This document shows positions 1 to 9,400 of a stretch of DNA of 64,000 nucleotides, in pieces. A program made the translations under genes and the position numbers. Under the pieces are notes generated by a model. The model was given only the letters and a program-made list of their open reading frames with translations. It was not told where the DNA came from and searched no databases. Source of the DNA: Paludifilum halophilum. GTDB lineage: Bacteria > Bacillota > Bacilli > Thermoactinomycetales > DSM-45169. Positions within the stretch are counted from its first letter, which is position 1. Each line of letters opens with the position of its first letter. The stretch spans positions 1 through 64,000 of the forward strand of contig NZ_NOWF01000001.1 in NCBI RefSeq assembly GCF_002245355.1. Direction: 5' to 3'.

Positions 1-80
1 ACGGCAGTGAGGGCGTAGCCTTTCCCTTGACGGCCTACCCAGAGATGGCTACCATCCAAAATGGACGAAAGTGTGAGCAT
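1..80 (-). CDS. Possible 5' end of an unidentified gene, cut by the window edge
   Basis: An open frame on the minus strand starts at an ATG at 80-78 and runs off the left edge, giving 26 codons. The peptide begins MLTLSSILDGSHLWVGRQGK. I do not recognise the family. There is no convincing ribosome binding site before the ATG, so this may be an internal or remnant fragment rather than a true gene start. Confidence 0.22.
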   Translation of the reverse strand, partial: MLTLSSILDGSHLWVGRQGKGYALTA

Positions 81-125
81 GAGTTAATATCATTCTCTAT
101 ATGTCCAAAGTTCGGGGGTTAATCC

Positions 126-299
126 GTATAAAAGTGTTATGTTCCAATAAAAAAGCACCTGAGTGGGTGCTTGATTTCTCAATGAATCATATCTTTCTGG
201 CAATTCGCCCGATCTCATGTAAATGGGGGATTGACATATGAAACCACCTTCCCAATATCTATATTCATAGGAAGCAGTTCCATTTTATATGAAAGTTCC
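126..299. repeat. Direct repeat copy 1, flanking the toxin cassette
   Basis: About 174 bp here are nearly identical, in the same orientation, to 2712-2884. The match starts at GTATAAAAGTGTTATG and ends at GAAAGTTCC. It differs by a few substitutions and a small indel around 250-260. It carries a minus-strand terminator hairpin and the string TTGACATATGAAACCACC. The two copies bracket the toxin/immunity genes, which suggests a duplication formed when the cassette was inserted or rearranged. Confidence 0.85.
146..172 (-). terminator. Rho-independent terminator inside direct repeat copy 1
   Basis: The arms AAGCACC (153-159) and GGTGCTT (166-172) form a hairpin. Read on the minus strand it is followed by TTTTATT. 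It could stop transcripts coming leftward from the toxin/immunity operon. Confidence 0.6.
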
Positions 300-360
300 T
301 CGGTTGAAAATAGAAAAGTTCAGATTTTAACTCAAATTTTTCCGATGACGTTGACTTTTA

Positions 361-396
361 AAATGAAAAGGCCGGGTTTAGCAATACCCGGCCTTC
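361..396 (-). terminator. Rho-independent terminator downstream of the immunity gene
   Basis: A 9-bp inverted repeat AGGCCGGGT / ACCCGGCCT (369-377 and 386-394) has an 8-nt loop. On the minus strand it is followed by TTTTCATTTT. It is the first strong terminator after the immunity gene in its direction of transcription. Confidence 0.7.
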
Positions 397-399
397 TTG

Positions 400-630
400 G
401 TGATAAAATCATGGAACAATTACGTGTCCTTTTTTATTCCTGGGCGGGGGAACAGGGGAGACCAAACACTCAGTAGAGTCCAGTATAGTGTGTAAAGTTG
501 GGTTGGCTGCAAAATAGAAAGAGTCACTAACACTCCTCCTCTTTGGTAGGAATTGTTTTGCCACGAAAGGAGTATGAATGACTTGATCGGCAGCAAGTCG
601 AAAGTTATATCCGTTTTTAATGGTGCCAAG
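400..630. other. Non-coding stretch 3' of the immunity gene
   Basis: AT-rich sequence lies between the immunity gene stop and the terminator at 361-396. Short open frames occur on both strands, but none has a ribosome binding site or recognisable product. I see no feature here beyond an untranslated 3' region. Confidence 0.4.
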
Positions 631-1065
631 TTAAAGGTTTTCTATTGCCTCTGCAAACCGTTCAAGCAAAAATTCATAGAAGTTACTAAACTCTTCTTTT
701 CCGACATTACCAAAGCAATCCCAGTCAACGACCGGACATTCTTTGTTGTTCATTCGAGAAGTATCAAGGCAATATAACCATTCATCAACATTTTCAATCA
801 CTACAAACGCTGGAGGAAGTCCGTATCTTCTATAATTAAGCGTTGTTTTTAAGGTAGTTGAGACCCCTTTGGAAGTAACCCCCAAGACTTCGATTCCTGC
901 TACTCCACCGTGACCAAAAGTTTTTATAAACCACTTATAACTATCAGGTAGAATAACATTCAACTTTACCTCAATCTGTTGAATGTGTTCATATGATATA
1001 TTTCCGCTAAAGTCGTCTTCTTCGCCATACTTAGCAATTAGTTTAATGATTTCCTTTTTACTCAC
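631..1065 (-). CDS. SUKH/SMI1-KNR4 immunity protein, YobK-like
   Basis: The 144-residue protein is most likely the antidote to the nuclease toxin encoded just upstream. The motifs LPDSYKWFIKTFGHGG near residue 40 and CLDTSRMNNKECPVVDWD near residue 105 are characteristic of SMI1/KNR4 (SUKH) immunity proteins. They resemble B. subtilis YobK, the partner of the YobL nuclease toxin. I chose a GTG start at 1065 because GAGGAGGAG lies about 5 nt before it. A longer frame from 1137 would overlap the toxin's C-terminal codons and has no such site. The gap to the toxin stop is 14 nt, so the two are co-transcribed. The coding sequence is visibly AT-richer than the housekeeping genes, consistent with horizontal acquisition. 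Confidence 0.85.
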   Translation of the reverse strand: MSKKEIIKLIAKYGEEDDFSGNISYEHIQQIEVKLNVILPDSYKWFIKTFGHGGVAGIEVLGVTSKGVSTTLKTTLNYRRYGLPPAFVVIENVDEWLYCLDTSRMNNKECPVVDWDCFGNVGKEEFSNFYEFLLERFAEAIENL

Positions 1066-1079
1066 TATTCTCCTCCTCT

Positions 1080-2638
1080 TCAGTCTATCTGATCTTTTTC
1101 CAGTTGTTCTTTTACTTGTTTGTATCGCCACCTCCAATATTTCCTGCGAAAATTATCATATTGTTTACTTAAAACAGGATCGTTTCTAAAGCTATTCCCG
1201 TCTTCTACTAATTTATGTAGCTGCTTATGGTATTGGTCATGAGTCAACTCCATAATTTCCACCATTGGTCCAGCTTCTTTTTGGATAACATGGTGAAGTT
1301 CAATTTGTTTGCCATCAGGTCCAATTGGGGGCCGACCTTTTTTCATTCTTTGAAGGTTTGTTAAACCCTCATCATCAACAGCATTCCAGTCAATACCTTT
1401 TCTTTGATAAACTCTTCGACTTACATCCCTAGTTTTTCCGCCTACTTTTACTGTACCTTGGAATTGTACAGGAGTGTAGGTTTTGGATTGTTTTAGTTTG
1501 CTGTAGACAGAGCTTGCTTTATCTATTTGTTTTGTTGCTTGTCCCGTGTCACTCTTCCCAGCAGCCTTATTATACCCATCCGCCGCTTCATCCGAGCCCT
1601 TGATCCACGGTATCGCAAGGGTTCCATCGCCGCCGACTTGGATGTTCCAACCAAACTGCTTCATCGCATGAGCCAGGGGTGGAGCGGCTTTATCGATTAA
1701 GATCCCGCCGCCGAAGGTGAGCGCACCAATCACTCCGCCGCTGATCAAAGCTTTCTTCCAATTGAACGTTCCTTCTTTCATCCAATCGAAGGAAAACAGA
1801 TCGGCGAAGGCTCCGCTTCCACCCCCAAGCTTCGCGGCAACCACTTGCTTAAAAACGGGCCGGCATATCTTCCGACCAAAGAGCCGACACCTTTGTAGGC
1901 GGCACCGCCGACACCCAAACCGATCATACCCGCCAGTCCGCCATAGAACATCGATGAGCCGACATCGTGGCCGGAAAACCCCGAAAGGACACCATTCACG
2001 CTGCTGCCGCCAAGGATGCTGAATCCCAACGGTCTCGCTCCGGGAACGGGTACAAATAAAAGTCCAACTCCAAGCACATTTAACAGAGTAGCTCCCGGGT
2101 TGTCTACGATCCATTGATTGAGATCAAAGCCGGTTAACTTTCTCAGTTTCCCGGAAATCGACCCGAGAGGAGAACCATCCAAGAACCACTTGATTTGGTC
2201 CTTCGGACTTCCTTCCTTGAAATCGTCCCATTCCGCTTGGAGTCCGTCGGACAGTTCATCTTTCACCCTTTGAAACTCGTCAGATAGAGTATCGTATCCG
2301 GCTTTGGCTCCCTCCATCGCCTTGTCCCAGGTATCAGACAGGTCGTCCCCAAGCTTCTCGAAAAAACCTTTTTCTTTTTGGGGATGGTCCTTCGATGACA
2401 TTTCGGATTCGGAGTCTGTCCCGCTGGATGAACCACAGCCTTTGAAGTCGTCGTTTCCAACCTTTTGGTTGATACAGTCGATATGAGCCTGGATACCCGC
2501 AATAAAAAGCTTTTCCATCGTCGTGGTATACAACATCGCCGCCAGCAAAGCTCCTACAGCCATCATGATGACATACTCGACTGTAGGAGAGCCGGAACGG
2601 TCGCATAAAACCTTTTTCAACCGGGTGAATAAATGCAA
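1080..2638 (-). pseudogene. Frameshifted polymorphic toxin: pilin-like membrane N-terminus, HNH/LHH nuclease C-terminus
   Basis: Two minus-strand frames (2638 to about 1852, then about 1852 to 1080) together encode one protein of roughly 519 residues. It starts at TTG 2638, 10 nt after AGGGGAG. Residues 15-35 (SGSPTVEYVIMMAVGALLAA) look like the hydrophobic N-terminus of Flp/TadE-type pilins. An acidic, coiled-coil-prone stretch and a glycine-rich hydrophobic segment follow. The C-terminus carries KKGRPPIGPDGKQIELHH and YHKQLH, the signature of HNH/Endo VII (LHH-type) toxins such as YobL and YeeF. The frames meet at a run of five T; a sixth T would restore continuous reading (GPFFKQVV). This could be a real disabling mutation, phase variation or a base-calling error. 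The SUKH immunity gene follows immediately. Confidence 0.75.
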
Positions 2639-2679
2639 TGAATGCCGGCTCCCCTTTTTCTGAAATCATCAGTAACTTG

Positions 2680-2708
2680 ATTGTACCTAATTTGTAGAAA
2701 GACAGGAA
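2680..2708 (-). promoter_or_regulatory. Candidate promoter of the toxin/immunity operon
   Basis: On the minus strand TTCCTG (2708-2703), a 17-nt spacer and TACAAT (2685-2680) lie about 40 nt before the toxin TTG. The -10 box is good and the -35 box is weak. Confidence 0.4.
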
Positions 2709-2711
2709 ATA

Positions 2712-2884
2712 GTATAAAAGTGTTATGTTCCAATAAAAAAGCACCCGAGTGGGTGCTTGATTTCTCAATGAATCATATCTTTCTGGCAATTCGCCCAATC
2801 TCATGTAAATGGGGGATTGACATATGAAACCACCTTCCCTACGGAATATTCATAGGAAACAGTTCCATTTTATATGAAAGTTCC
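2712..2884. repeat. Direct repeat copy 2, flanking the toxin cassette
   Basis: This is the second copy of the repeat at 126-299, between the toxin promoter and the DUF819 gene. It includes the same hairpin (AAGCACCC / GGGTGCTT at 2739-2758) and the string TTGACATATGAAACCACC. It ends about 90 nt before the DUF819 start, so it may be the ancestral upstream region of that gene, with copy 1 the duplicate. Confidence 0.85.
2733..2758 (-). terminator. Terminator hairpin inside direct repeat copy 2
   Basis: The perfect arms AAGCACCC (2739-2746) and GGGTGCTT (2751-2758) are followed on the minus strand by TTTTATT. It lies upstream of the toxin promoter and would shield the toxin operon from leftward read-through. 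Confidence 0.6.
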
Positions 2885-2974
2885 GTGATTGGGAATCGTG
2901 TCAATCCGAACAGACAGGATCCCGGGGTTGGGATACCGAATAAAACAAGATGGTCAGAAAGGAGGATCGTCAAG

Positions 2975-4150
2975 ATGCCTGATGAAGCGCTTGTAACCAG
3001 CCCATTCGGGGTGGGTGCAGTCATTACATCGTTAATCGCTTTATCCTTTTGGTTGGATCGCAGATTTCGGATGTTTTCCTGGTTGGGGACCGCGATTCTC
3101 GTCATAACCGGCGGGGCGGTGTTGGTCAATATCGGCGTGATCCCCCCTTCCATCGGTGTCGAGGAGCTGAATCCGATTTACACCTTCGCCGGCGAATACG
3201 GGATTCCCATCGCTATCGTTCTGCTTCTCTTGTCGGCGGATTTGCGGAATTTGCCCAAGGTGGGAAAACCGGCCCTGATCGCTTTTATTTTGGGAGCGCT
3301 GGGAACAGCGGCGGGGGCTTTGCTCGGCGTCTGGTTGACGGCTGGGGGGATCGGACCCGAGGCGTGGAAAATCGGGGGACAATTTACCGCCAGTTATATG
3401 GGAGGGGGAGTCAACTACGCGGCGGTGGGAAGCTCTCTGGAGACGTCGGAGACGATGTTCGCCACGGGAGCCGCTGCAGATAATATCATGACCAACATTT
3501 GGATGATTATGACGGCAGTGATTCCGGTCCTGCTCCGACGTTATTACCCCCGGATGCGCACTCGTGCATCAGGCGGGGAACCTGGCGGCGCGTTCTGGAA
3601 GAGAAAAGAAGTTTCCATCTACGACCTGACCACATTGGCGGCAACCGTCTTTGTTATCATCGCCGTTTCCGACTCGGCGGCCCCGGTGATCAACGCGGCA
3701 GTCGGCTTTGACATTCCGCCCATTCTCTGGTACACCACCTTGGCCCTTTTGGTGGCTGTACTGACTCCCGCCAACCGTCTCAGAGGCGGGGAGGATCTGG
3801 GCAATTTTATTCTGCATTTCTTTTTCGCCACTATGGGGGCGGGTACGGTTTTAAGCACACTGGTTGATAAAGGTCCGACTGTCTTTCTTTTTTTATGCGT
3901 TCTGGTGGGGGTCCATGCCTTGATTCTGTTCGGGTTGGGCCGCTGGTTCAAAGTGGAGGTGGAGATGCTGGCTGTGGCCAGCCAAGCTTGTGTCGGCGGC
4001 CCTTCTACCGCTCTGGCCCTGGCTTCTTCCCGGAGGTGGTTTTCCCTGGTGACACCGGCGGTTCTTTTGGGCGTTCTCGGTTATGCCGTGGGAAACTATG
4101 CGGGAATCGGGATGGCACAATGGATGCGCTGGATGTTGGGAGCGGGTTAA
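2975..4150 (+). CDS. DUF819 family integral membrane protein (YjcL-like)
   Basis: The 391-residue protein is almost entirely hydrophobic, with about ten predicted membrane segments. Features typical of the DUF819/YjcL family are the stretch GGQFTASYMGGGVNYAAVGS and the C-terminal ASQACVGGPSTALALA. Both halves carry related glycine-rich re-entrant-like motifs, suggesting a transporter fold, but the substrate is unknown. The ATG at 2975 is chosen because AAAGGAGG precedes it by 7 nt; an upstream in-frame start at 2885 lacks such a site. Its stop codon overlaps that of the convergent phosphodiesterase gene by two bases. Confidence 0.8.
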   Translation: MPDEALVTSPFGVGAVITSLIALSFWLDRRFRMFSWLGTAILVITGGAVLVNIGVIPPSIGVEELNPIYTFAGEYGIPIAIVLLLLSADLRNLPKVGKPALIAFILGALGTAAGALLGVWLTAGGIGPEAWKIGGQFTASYMGGGVNYAAVGSSLETSETMFATGAAADNIMTNIWMIMTAVIPVLLRRYYPRMRTRASGGEPGGAFWKRKEVSIYDLTTLAATVFVIIAVSDSAAPVINAAVGFDIPPILWYTTLALLVAVLTPANRLRGGEDLGNFILHFFFATMGAGTVLSTLVDKGPTVFLFLCVLVGVHALILFGLGRWFKVEVEMLAVASQACVGGPSTALALASSRRWFSLVTPAVLLGVLGYAVGNYAGIGMAQWMRWMLGAG

Positions 4151-5748
4151 AGGGTTTCCGGTGATTCGGGTTTTTGCGTCAACACCCGGATTAGGAAATC
4201 TTTAAAGTCCACGAGTCTCCAGTGTTCGGGTCTTTGGTCCGTTCCTGTGATGATGCAGGGAATCAGCGAATCGGTTTGATGCAGGGAGCCGTGACCCCCG
4301 CCTCCCAGATGAGTGGGGGAAGACGGGATCGCCAGTTCATAACCGGGCCGGACGTTGACGACGAGGAAACGCCCCGGATGGGAGTGGTGCGCTCCCCACA
4401 ACCGGCTGAGCGGATCGGGGTACTCGCCGTATGTGAGCTGTTTTTCCCGGGGATCCTCCTGAAGATCCAGGGTTTCGATGTCTCCTCGGATCTCCCACTT
4501 CTGACGGTATGGATCTTGCCAGGGGCCTCCGGGCCGAAATTGAAGTTTTTTATCCTGTCCTGCGTGAAGGACATGAACGTCTTCGTTTTCCTTCCAGGAA
4601 ATCAGGTCGATCCTGGAATCTCCTTTTAAAACGTCAACCAATTCTCTTTCTCGAATCGAAGGGTTAAGGGTATAGACATAAGCCATTCTTTCATTGACAC
4701 AGAGAACCAGATCCGTCTCCGGAGTCGCCTTTTGCCCCGGAGCCAGCTGGTTATATTGTTTCAAATGTTGATCGAGGCGTACCACGGCTTCCTTTTTTTC
4801 GGATTTCAACCCGGTCTGGCCGCTGTCGCCGGAAAGGATCCATACGGCTTCATTCAATGCCTTTTCCCAGGAACCGAAACTGTCCAGCAGGGATTGCAAC
4901 TCTTTGTCAAACTTCTTCAACCCGCTGAGATCGGAGGGTCCCTTTTTATGGACGGAGTGATCGGCATCAGAGAAATAGACAAAGGAAAAGTCGGGTAGGC
5001 GATTTTTCTTGATGAGATAACGGGTGACTTCCAGGGGAAACGGATCGCTGAATCCGAAACTGCGGGTGATCCCGTCGGGTAAAGAAACCTTTCCTTCCAA
5101 CGGGTTGGCAAAGGCGCCGAAGGTCAGGAAGTCCGGTCCTTTGACTGGGAGTTCCCGGGGAAGGGAGGTGGGTGCCGAGATCCAGGCCGGAAAGGATAAG
5201 GTGTGATCGGTTTTTCCCCGATAAATCAAGCCGTTGATGGAAGCGGACGTAATCCCCCGATCCGCCAAATCTTCATACAGGGTGGGGGTTTGGGTGTTCA
5301 GATGTTTTTGGTTCAGGTGGATGATGGCATCCTTCAGGAATTGGTTGGTACCGTCGCGAATAATCTCTCCCAATCCCGTTCCGTAGTTGACGACCCGTTT
5401 TTCCGTTTCATCGTACCAGATCAGTCCCGGCACCCGATGTTGATCCGGGTATGTACCTGTCAGGATAGAACTGTCGATGGTGACGGACATGGTGGGGAAA
5501 GGACTGACGACCTCCCGCTGATAATGTCCGTGCTTCGTTAAATAGGAGAGCGCGGGCAAATCTCCATTTTCAATTCCTTGGTCAATCGCGTGGGCCATCA
5601 TGGAATCCACCATCAGCCAGATCACTTTTTTGGAAGAGGGTGCTTTCTGAAGTTTTTTCATATCCTGCTCCTGTTGACGAGGTTTTATCCATTGAAAGGT
5701 TAACATCACAACGATCAGAATCAGAGCGGTGAATAAAATCCATTTCAT
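4147..5748 (-). CDS. Alkaline phosphatase superfamily / type I phosphodiesterase-like protein
   Basis: A 533-residue protein with one N-terminal membrane anchor (residues 2-19) and an extracytoplasmic catalytic domain. VIWLMVDSMMAH near residue 42 supplies the first metal-binding aspartate of the alkaline phosphatase fold. SPFPTMSVTIDSSILTGTYP near residue 83 contains the expected nucleophilic threonine region. DADHSVHKKGP and the later GGGHGSLHQTD carry further Asp/His metal ligands. This is the nucleotide pyrophosphatase/phosphodiesterase branch (Phosphodiest family). The natural substrate cannot be read from the sequence. The gene appears monocistronic, converging on the DUF819 gene. Confidence 0.8.
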   Translation of the reverse strand: MKWILFTALILIVVMLTFQWIKPRQQEQDMKKLQKAPSSKKVIWLMVDSMMAHAIDQGIENGDLPALSYLTKHGHYQREVVSPFPTMSVTIDSSILTGTYPDQHRVPGLIWYDETEKRVVNYGTGLGEIIRDGTNQFLKDAIIHLNQKHLNTQTPTLYEDLADRGITSASINGLIYRGKTDHTLSFPAWISAPTSLPRELPVKGPDFLTFGAFANPLEGKVSLPDGITRSFGFSDPFPLEVTRYLIKKNRLPDFSFVYFSDADHSVHKKGPSDLSGLKKFDKELQSLLDSFGSWEKALNEAVWILSGDSGQTGLKSEKKEAVVRLDQHLKQYNQLAPGQKATPETDLVLCVNERMAYVYTLNPSIRERELVDVLKGDSRIDLISWKENEDVHVLHAGQDKKLQFRPGGPWQDPYRQKWEIRGDIETLDLQEDPREKQLTYGEYPDPLSRLWGAHHSHPGRFLVVNVRPGYELAIPSSPTHLGGGGHGSLHQTDSLIPCIITGTDQRPEHWRLVDFKDFLIRVLTQKPESPETL

Positions 5749-5837
5749 CGTACAAGCTCCCTGTCTGTTGGACTCCGATATTTCAATCGTTTATCAATCC
5801 CGCCCCTTTTATTCATGAATGATTATTCACTCATTTC

Positions 5838-5847
5838 ATGGTATACT
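5838..5847 (+). promoter_or_regulatory. Extended -10 promoter of the acyl-CoA thioesterase gene
   Basis: TGGTATACT (5839-5847) is an extended -10 element about 30 nt before the TTG start. No clear -35 is seen. Its position inside the longer upstream open frame supports the downstream TTG as the true start. Confidence 0.45.
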
Positions 5848-5877
5848 GTGAACGAACGGAATGGGGAGGGCGAAGAA

Positions 5878-6282
5878 TTGAAACACGAATTTGAATTGAC
5901 CGTACGCTCCACCGATGTTGACATGATCGGTCATGTGAATCATGCCCAGTACCTCGTTTATATGGAATGGGCCCGTGTGGAATGGATGCGGGGATTGGGC
6001 CTGACACTTGGTGAATTGAAGCGAAGACAGATCCTTCCTGTGATTGTCAATGTCAAGGTGGACTATCTCAAAGAGTTGTTGTATGACGAAAAAGCGAAAG
6101 TGATCTCCGAACCCCTTCGTAAGGGAAATAAGAGCAGTGTGATCCGGCAGCGGATCCAGAACGGTTCCGGGGACGTGGTTTGCGAAGCGGAAATCACATG
6201 GGTGATGATGGATGCGGTTCACCGGAAAGCGACTTCACTGCCCCGGGAAATGGAAGATTGGTTTCAGGCGGTCACCTGTTGA
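5878..6282 (+). CDS. 4HBT/YbgC-type hotdog acyl-CoA thioesterase
   Basis: A 134-residue single hotdog-fold protein. VRSTDVDMIGHVNHAQYLVYMEWAR near the N-terminus is the hallmark of the YbgC/FadM group, with the Asp and the downstream N/H-rich helix forming the active site. It is expected to hydrolyse acyl-CoA thioesters in the cytosol; the exact acyl group is unknown. I favour TTG at 5878, 8 nt after GGGGAGG. A longer frame from ATG 5815 would start upstream of the -10 element. A strong terminator follows, so it is probably transcribed alone. Confidence 0.8.
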   Translation: MKHEFELTVRSTDVDMIGHVNHAQYLVYMEWARVEWMRGLGLTLGELKRRQILPVIVNVKVDYLKELLYDEKAKVISEPLRKGNKSSVIRQRIQNGSGDVVCEAEITWVMMDAVHRKATSLPREMEDWFQAVTC

Positions 6283-6286
6283 AAAA

Positions 6287-6334
6287 ATCCCCACTGGTGC
6301 GCTCGTTGAGTGTATCAGTGGGGATTATATTTTT
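6287..6334 (+). terminator. Rho-independent terminator after the thioesterase gene
   Basis: The 10-bp arms ATCCCCACTG (6287-6296) and CAGTGGGGAT (6316-6325) are followed by TATATTTTT. Confidence 0.9.
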
Positions 6335-6466
6335 CCTCCGAACTTCTATTGATGGCTGATCATCATGCTTGGTTTTACTTTTTTCTTTCCGGTGTATTAA
6401 CATAGAAACGACGTGTGAACAACGTGAAAGACCGATCAACATGTCTGTAGAAGGGGAACGAAGCGG

Positions 6467-9400
6467 ATGCTTGAGACGTTACACTCCAAGACAATACAAC
6501 AGTTGATGTCTGTCTATCAGGAACTGGAAAGACGACAGGATGAGGTACATTCTTCTAAACTGCTGGATGTGATGCGAAAGGTCTATCGCCGGGAATGGAT
6601 CGTCGCTTTTTGCGGGCACTTTTCAGCGGGAAAGTCGACGATGTTGAATGCTTTGTATGGAAAAGACTTGTTGCCGACCGGTCCGATTCCAACGAGTGCC
6701 AATGTCGTCGAAGTTCGAAGTGGAGCGGATCGTGTGGTTCTTTCTCTGCGTTCCGGCGAAAGGTATGAGTACTCCGGCGAGTATAGCGGTGAAGAGCTGA
6801 AGCGGTTGTGTAAAAACGGAGACGAAGTGATCGGCGTTCAGGTTTTTAAAAACACCCAGCACTTGCCTAAGGGGGTGGTGTTGATGGATACCCCCGGCAT
6901 CGACTCTACCGACGACGATCATCGGATGGCTGCCGAATCAGCGCTTCACTTGGCCGATGTCATTTTTTATATGATGGATTACAATCATGTTCAATCCGAA
7001 GAAAACCTGCAGTTTATCAAGGAATTGAAACAGCGTGGGAAACAGGTTTTCCCGGTGATCCATCAGATTGATAAACATCGGGATTCCGAGCTTTCCTTTG
7101 AAAAGTATCGGGAGAACGTTGAAGCCTCTTTCCGCCATTGGGGGATTCCGGCGATGGATCTGTTTTTCACGACTCTGCACCAGCCGGACCATCCGTTTAA
7201 TCAGCTAAACGGGTTGAAAGCGTGCATTCAAAGATGGATTCAGGAAAGAGAAGAGCGGATCGGAGCGAGTGCTCGGAAGGAAGCGGAATACCTCATCCGG
7301 GAACACCTCACCCTTCAGGAGACCGCCGACAGGGAAGTCATCCGATCGCGAACCGAGGCGTTGGGGGGCGGACCCGTTCCTCCTTTGGAGGAGTTGGAGG
7401 CGAAGTACGACTCCCTGAAACGGGAGAAAGAATCACTGCTTCAGGAGCGGGACCGGGGTCGGGCGGTTTATCTCAGTGGAGTGGAGGAGATTCTGCGGAA
7501 TGCCTATCTGATGCCCTATGAAGTTCGGGAAGCAGGCGAGCGTTATCTGGAAACGGTCTTGACCGATTTTAAAGTGGGATGGTTTTTTTCAAAAAGAAAA
7601 ACGGCAAAAGAGCGGGATCGACGCCTCGGTTCCTTCTTCGACAAGCTGAAGAAAACCGTGGACACCCAACTGGATTTTCATATCAAGCAGTATGGGGTGC
7701 AGTTTTTAAAACAAAACGGGATTTATACTGAAACCCTGGCTGAACAAATCTATCGCATGGAGAACCCTTTAACCCCTGATCTGTTACAGCAGGCGGTCAA
7801 AAGCGGGGCCGGCATGACAGGGAATTATCTTCTCAAATATACGGATGATTTGGTCGGGGAAATCCAAAAATCTTATCGTCGACAGGCGGAATCGATGTTT
7901 TCCTACTTTGCCGAACCGCTTCAAAAACGCCTGGATGCCCGGCTGCACGAGGTGGAGAACCAACTGGAATCCTGTGGGTTATATCGGGAAACCGCCCGGT
8001 GGATCGCCGAATCGAAACAGCGGCATGAAACATACAGCCGGCATTTGTTTGCACTGTTGAGGGGAGAGAAGGAGCCGGATCCCGATCTGGACCTGTCACC
8101 GTTGTTAACGGAAAAGGAACCTGTCAGGGGCGGGGATCCGGCTGCTTCCTTCTTCCACCGTGGAGAGGCGGAAGTGTCTGCAACAGCGGTGGAGGCACCC
8201 GGAGCGGAAGAATCGGTCGATATTTCCGAACAAGCGATCGATTCCGTGGAGGGAGTGCTTTCATCCGTCCGTATTTGCGAATCTTCATTGAAGGGTTTGA
8301 AGGGGTTTGAAGCTTTCCGAGAAGAGCTGTCGGAAAAGCGGCGAAGAGTGGAAAACAGGCGGTTTACGGCAGCCCTCTTCGGTGCCTTCAGTGCCGGAAA
8401 AACCTTCTTTGCCAACGCTTTGATCGGTGAGAAAATGCTCCCCGTCTCGCCCAATCCGACGACGGCCGCCATCAACCGCATCGCTCCGCCGACGGATCAG
8501 CACCGCCACGGTGAAGGAATGATTCGGTTTAAATCCCGTGAAGTCCTGTTTCAGGATTTGAACCAGGTTTATCGCCTGTTTCAAACGGAGGCGAACTCCT
8601 TGGAAGAGGCGTTACAGGGAATTGATGATTTGCTTTCCCGGTCCTTCCCAAGCCCCCGGCAACAGGCGGCCTTTCCGTTTTTGCGGGCGGTTCAAGCCGG
8701 GTATTCCGCCTTTGCCGATTGTTTGGGGATGGATTTAACGCTGGATGCAAAGGCGTTAGGCGATTATGTGGCGGATGAAGGAAAAGCTTGTTTTATTGAA
8801 GAGGCGGTCCTGTATGTGGACACCCCTTTAACGGAGAGCGGAGTCACCCTTGTCGACACGCCGGGGGCCGATTCCATCCACGCCCGGCATACGGAGGTGG
8901 CCTTTCAGTATATGAAAAAGGCGGATGCCGTCCTGTTTGTCACCTATTATAATCATGCCTTTTCCCGGGCGGATCGCGAATTCCTGATCCAACTCGGTCG
9001 GGTGAAAGACATCTTTTCCATGGACAAGATGTTTTTCATTATGAATGCCGCTGATCTGGCCTCGTCCCGGGAAGAGAGGAAAAAGGTGGAGCAATACATT
9101 CGGGAACAATTGGTACAGTACGGAATCCGTCATCCCCGGTTGTTTCCGGTGTCCAGTTTGCAGGCCCTGGAAGAGAAACGGGGATGGCGATCCGGGAGAG
9201 ATTCCGGGCTGGACGTTTTTGAACAAGCCTTCACCGGATTTTTGAAGAAAGACTTGATGCAAGTTTCCCTGAACGGCCTGAGGGGAGAGGTCGAACGGAC
9301 TCGACAGGCCCTACTCGATCATATCGGGTTTGCCTGTCAGGGGATGGAAGAGCAGGAGCGAAAAAAAGAGGTTTATGCAAAAGAGAAAGTCGCGTTTCTT

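Noticed and set aside
2334-2804. Open frame of 156 codons on the minus strand across the toxin start
   Set aside because: It overlaps the pilin-like toxin N-terminus in another frame, crosses repeat copy 2 and its terminator, and has no recognisable domain.
3041-3382. Open frames antisense to the DUF819 gene
   Set aside because: Shadows of the coding strand with typical reversed codon bias; no ribosome binding sites.
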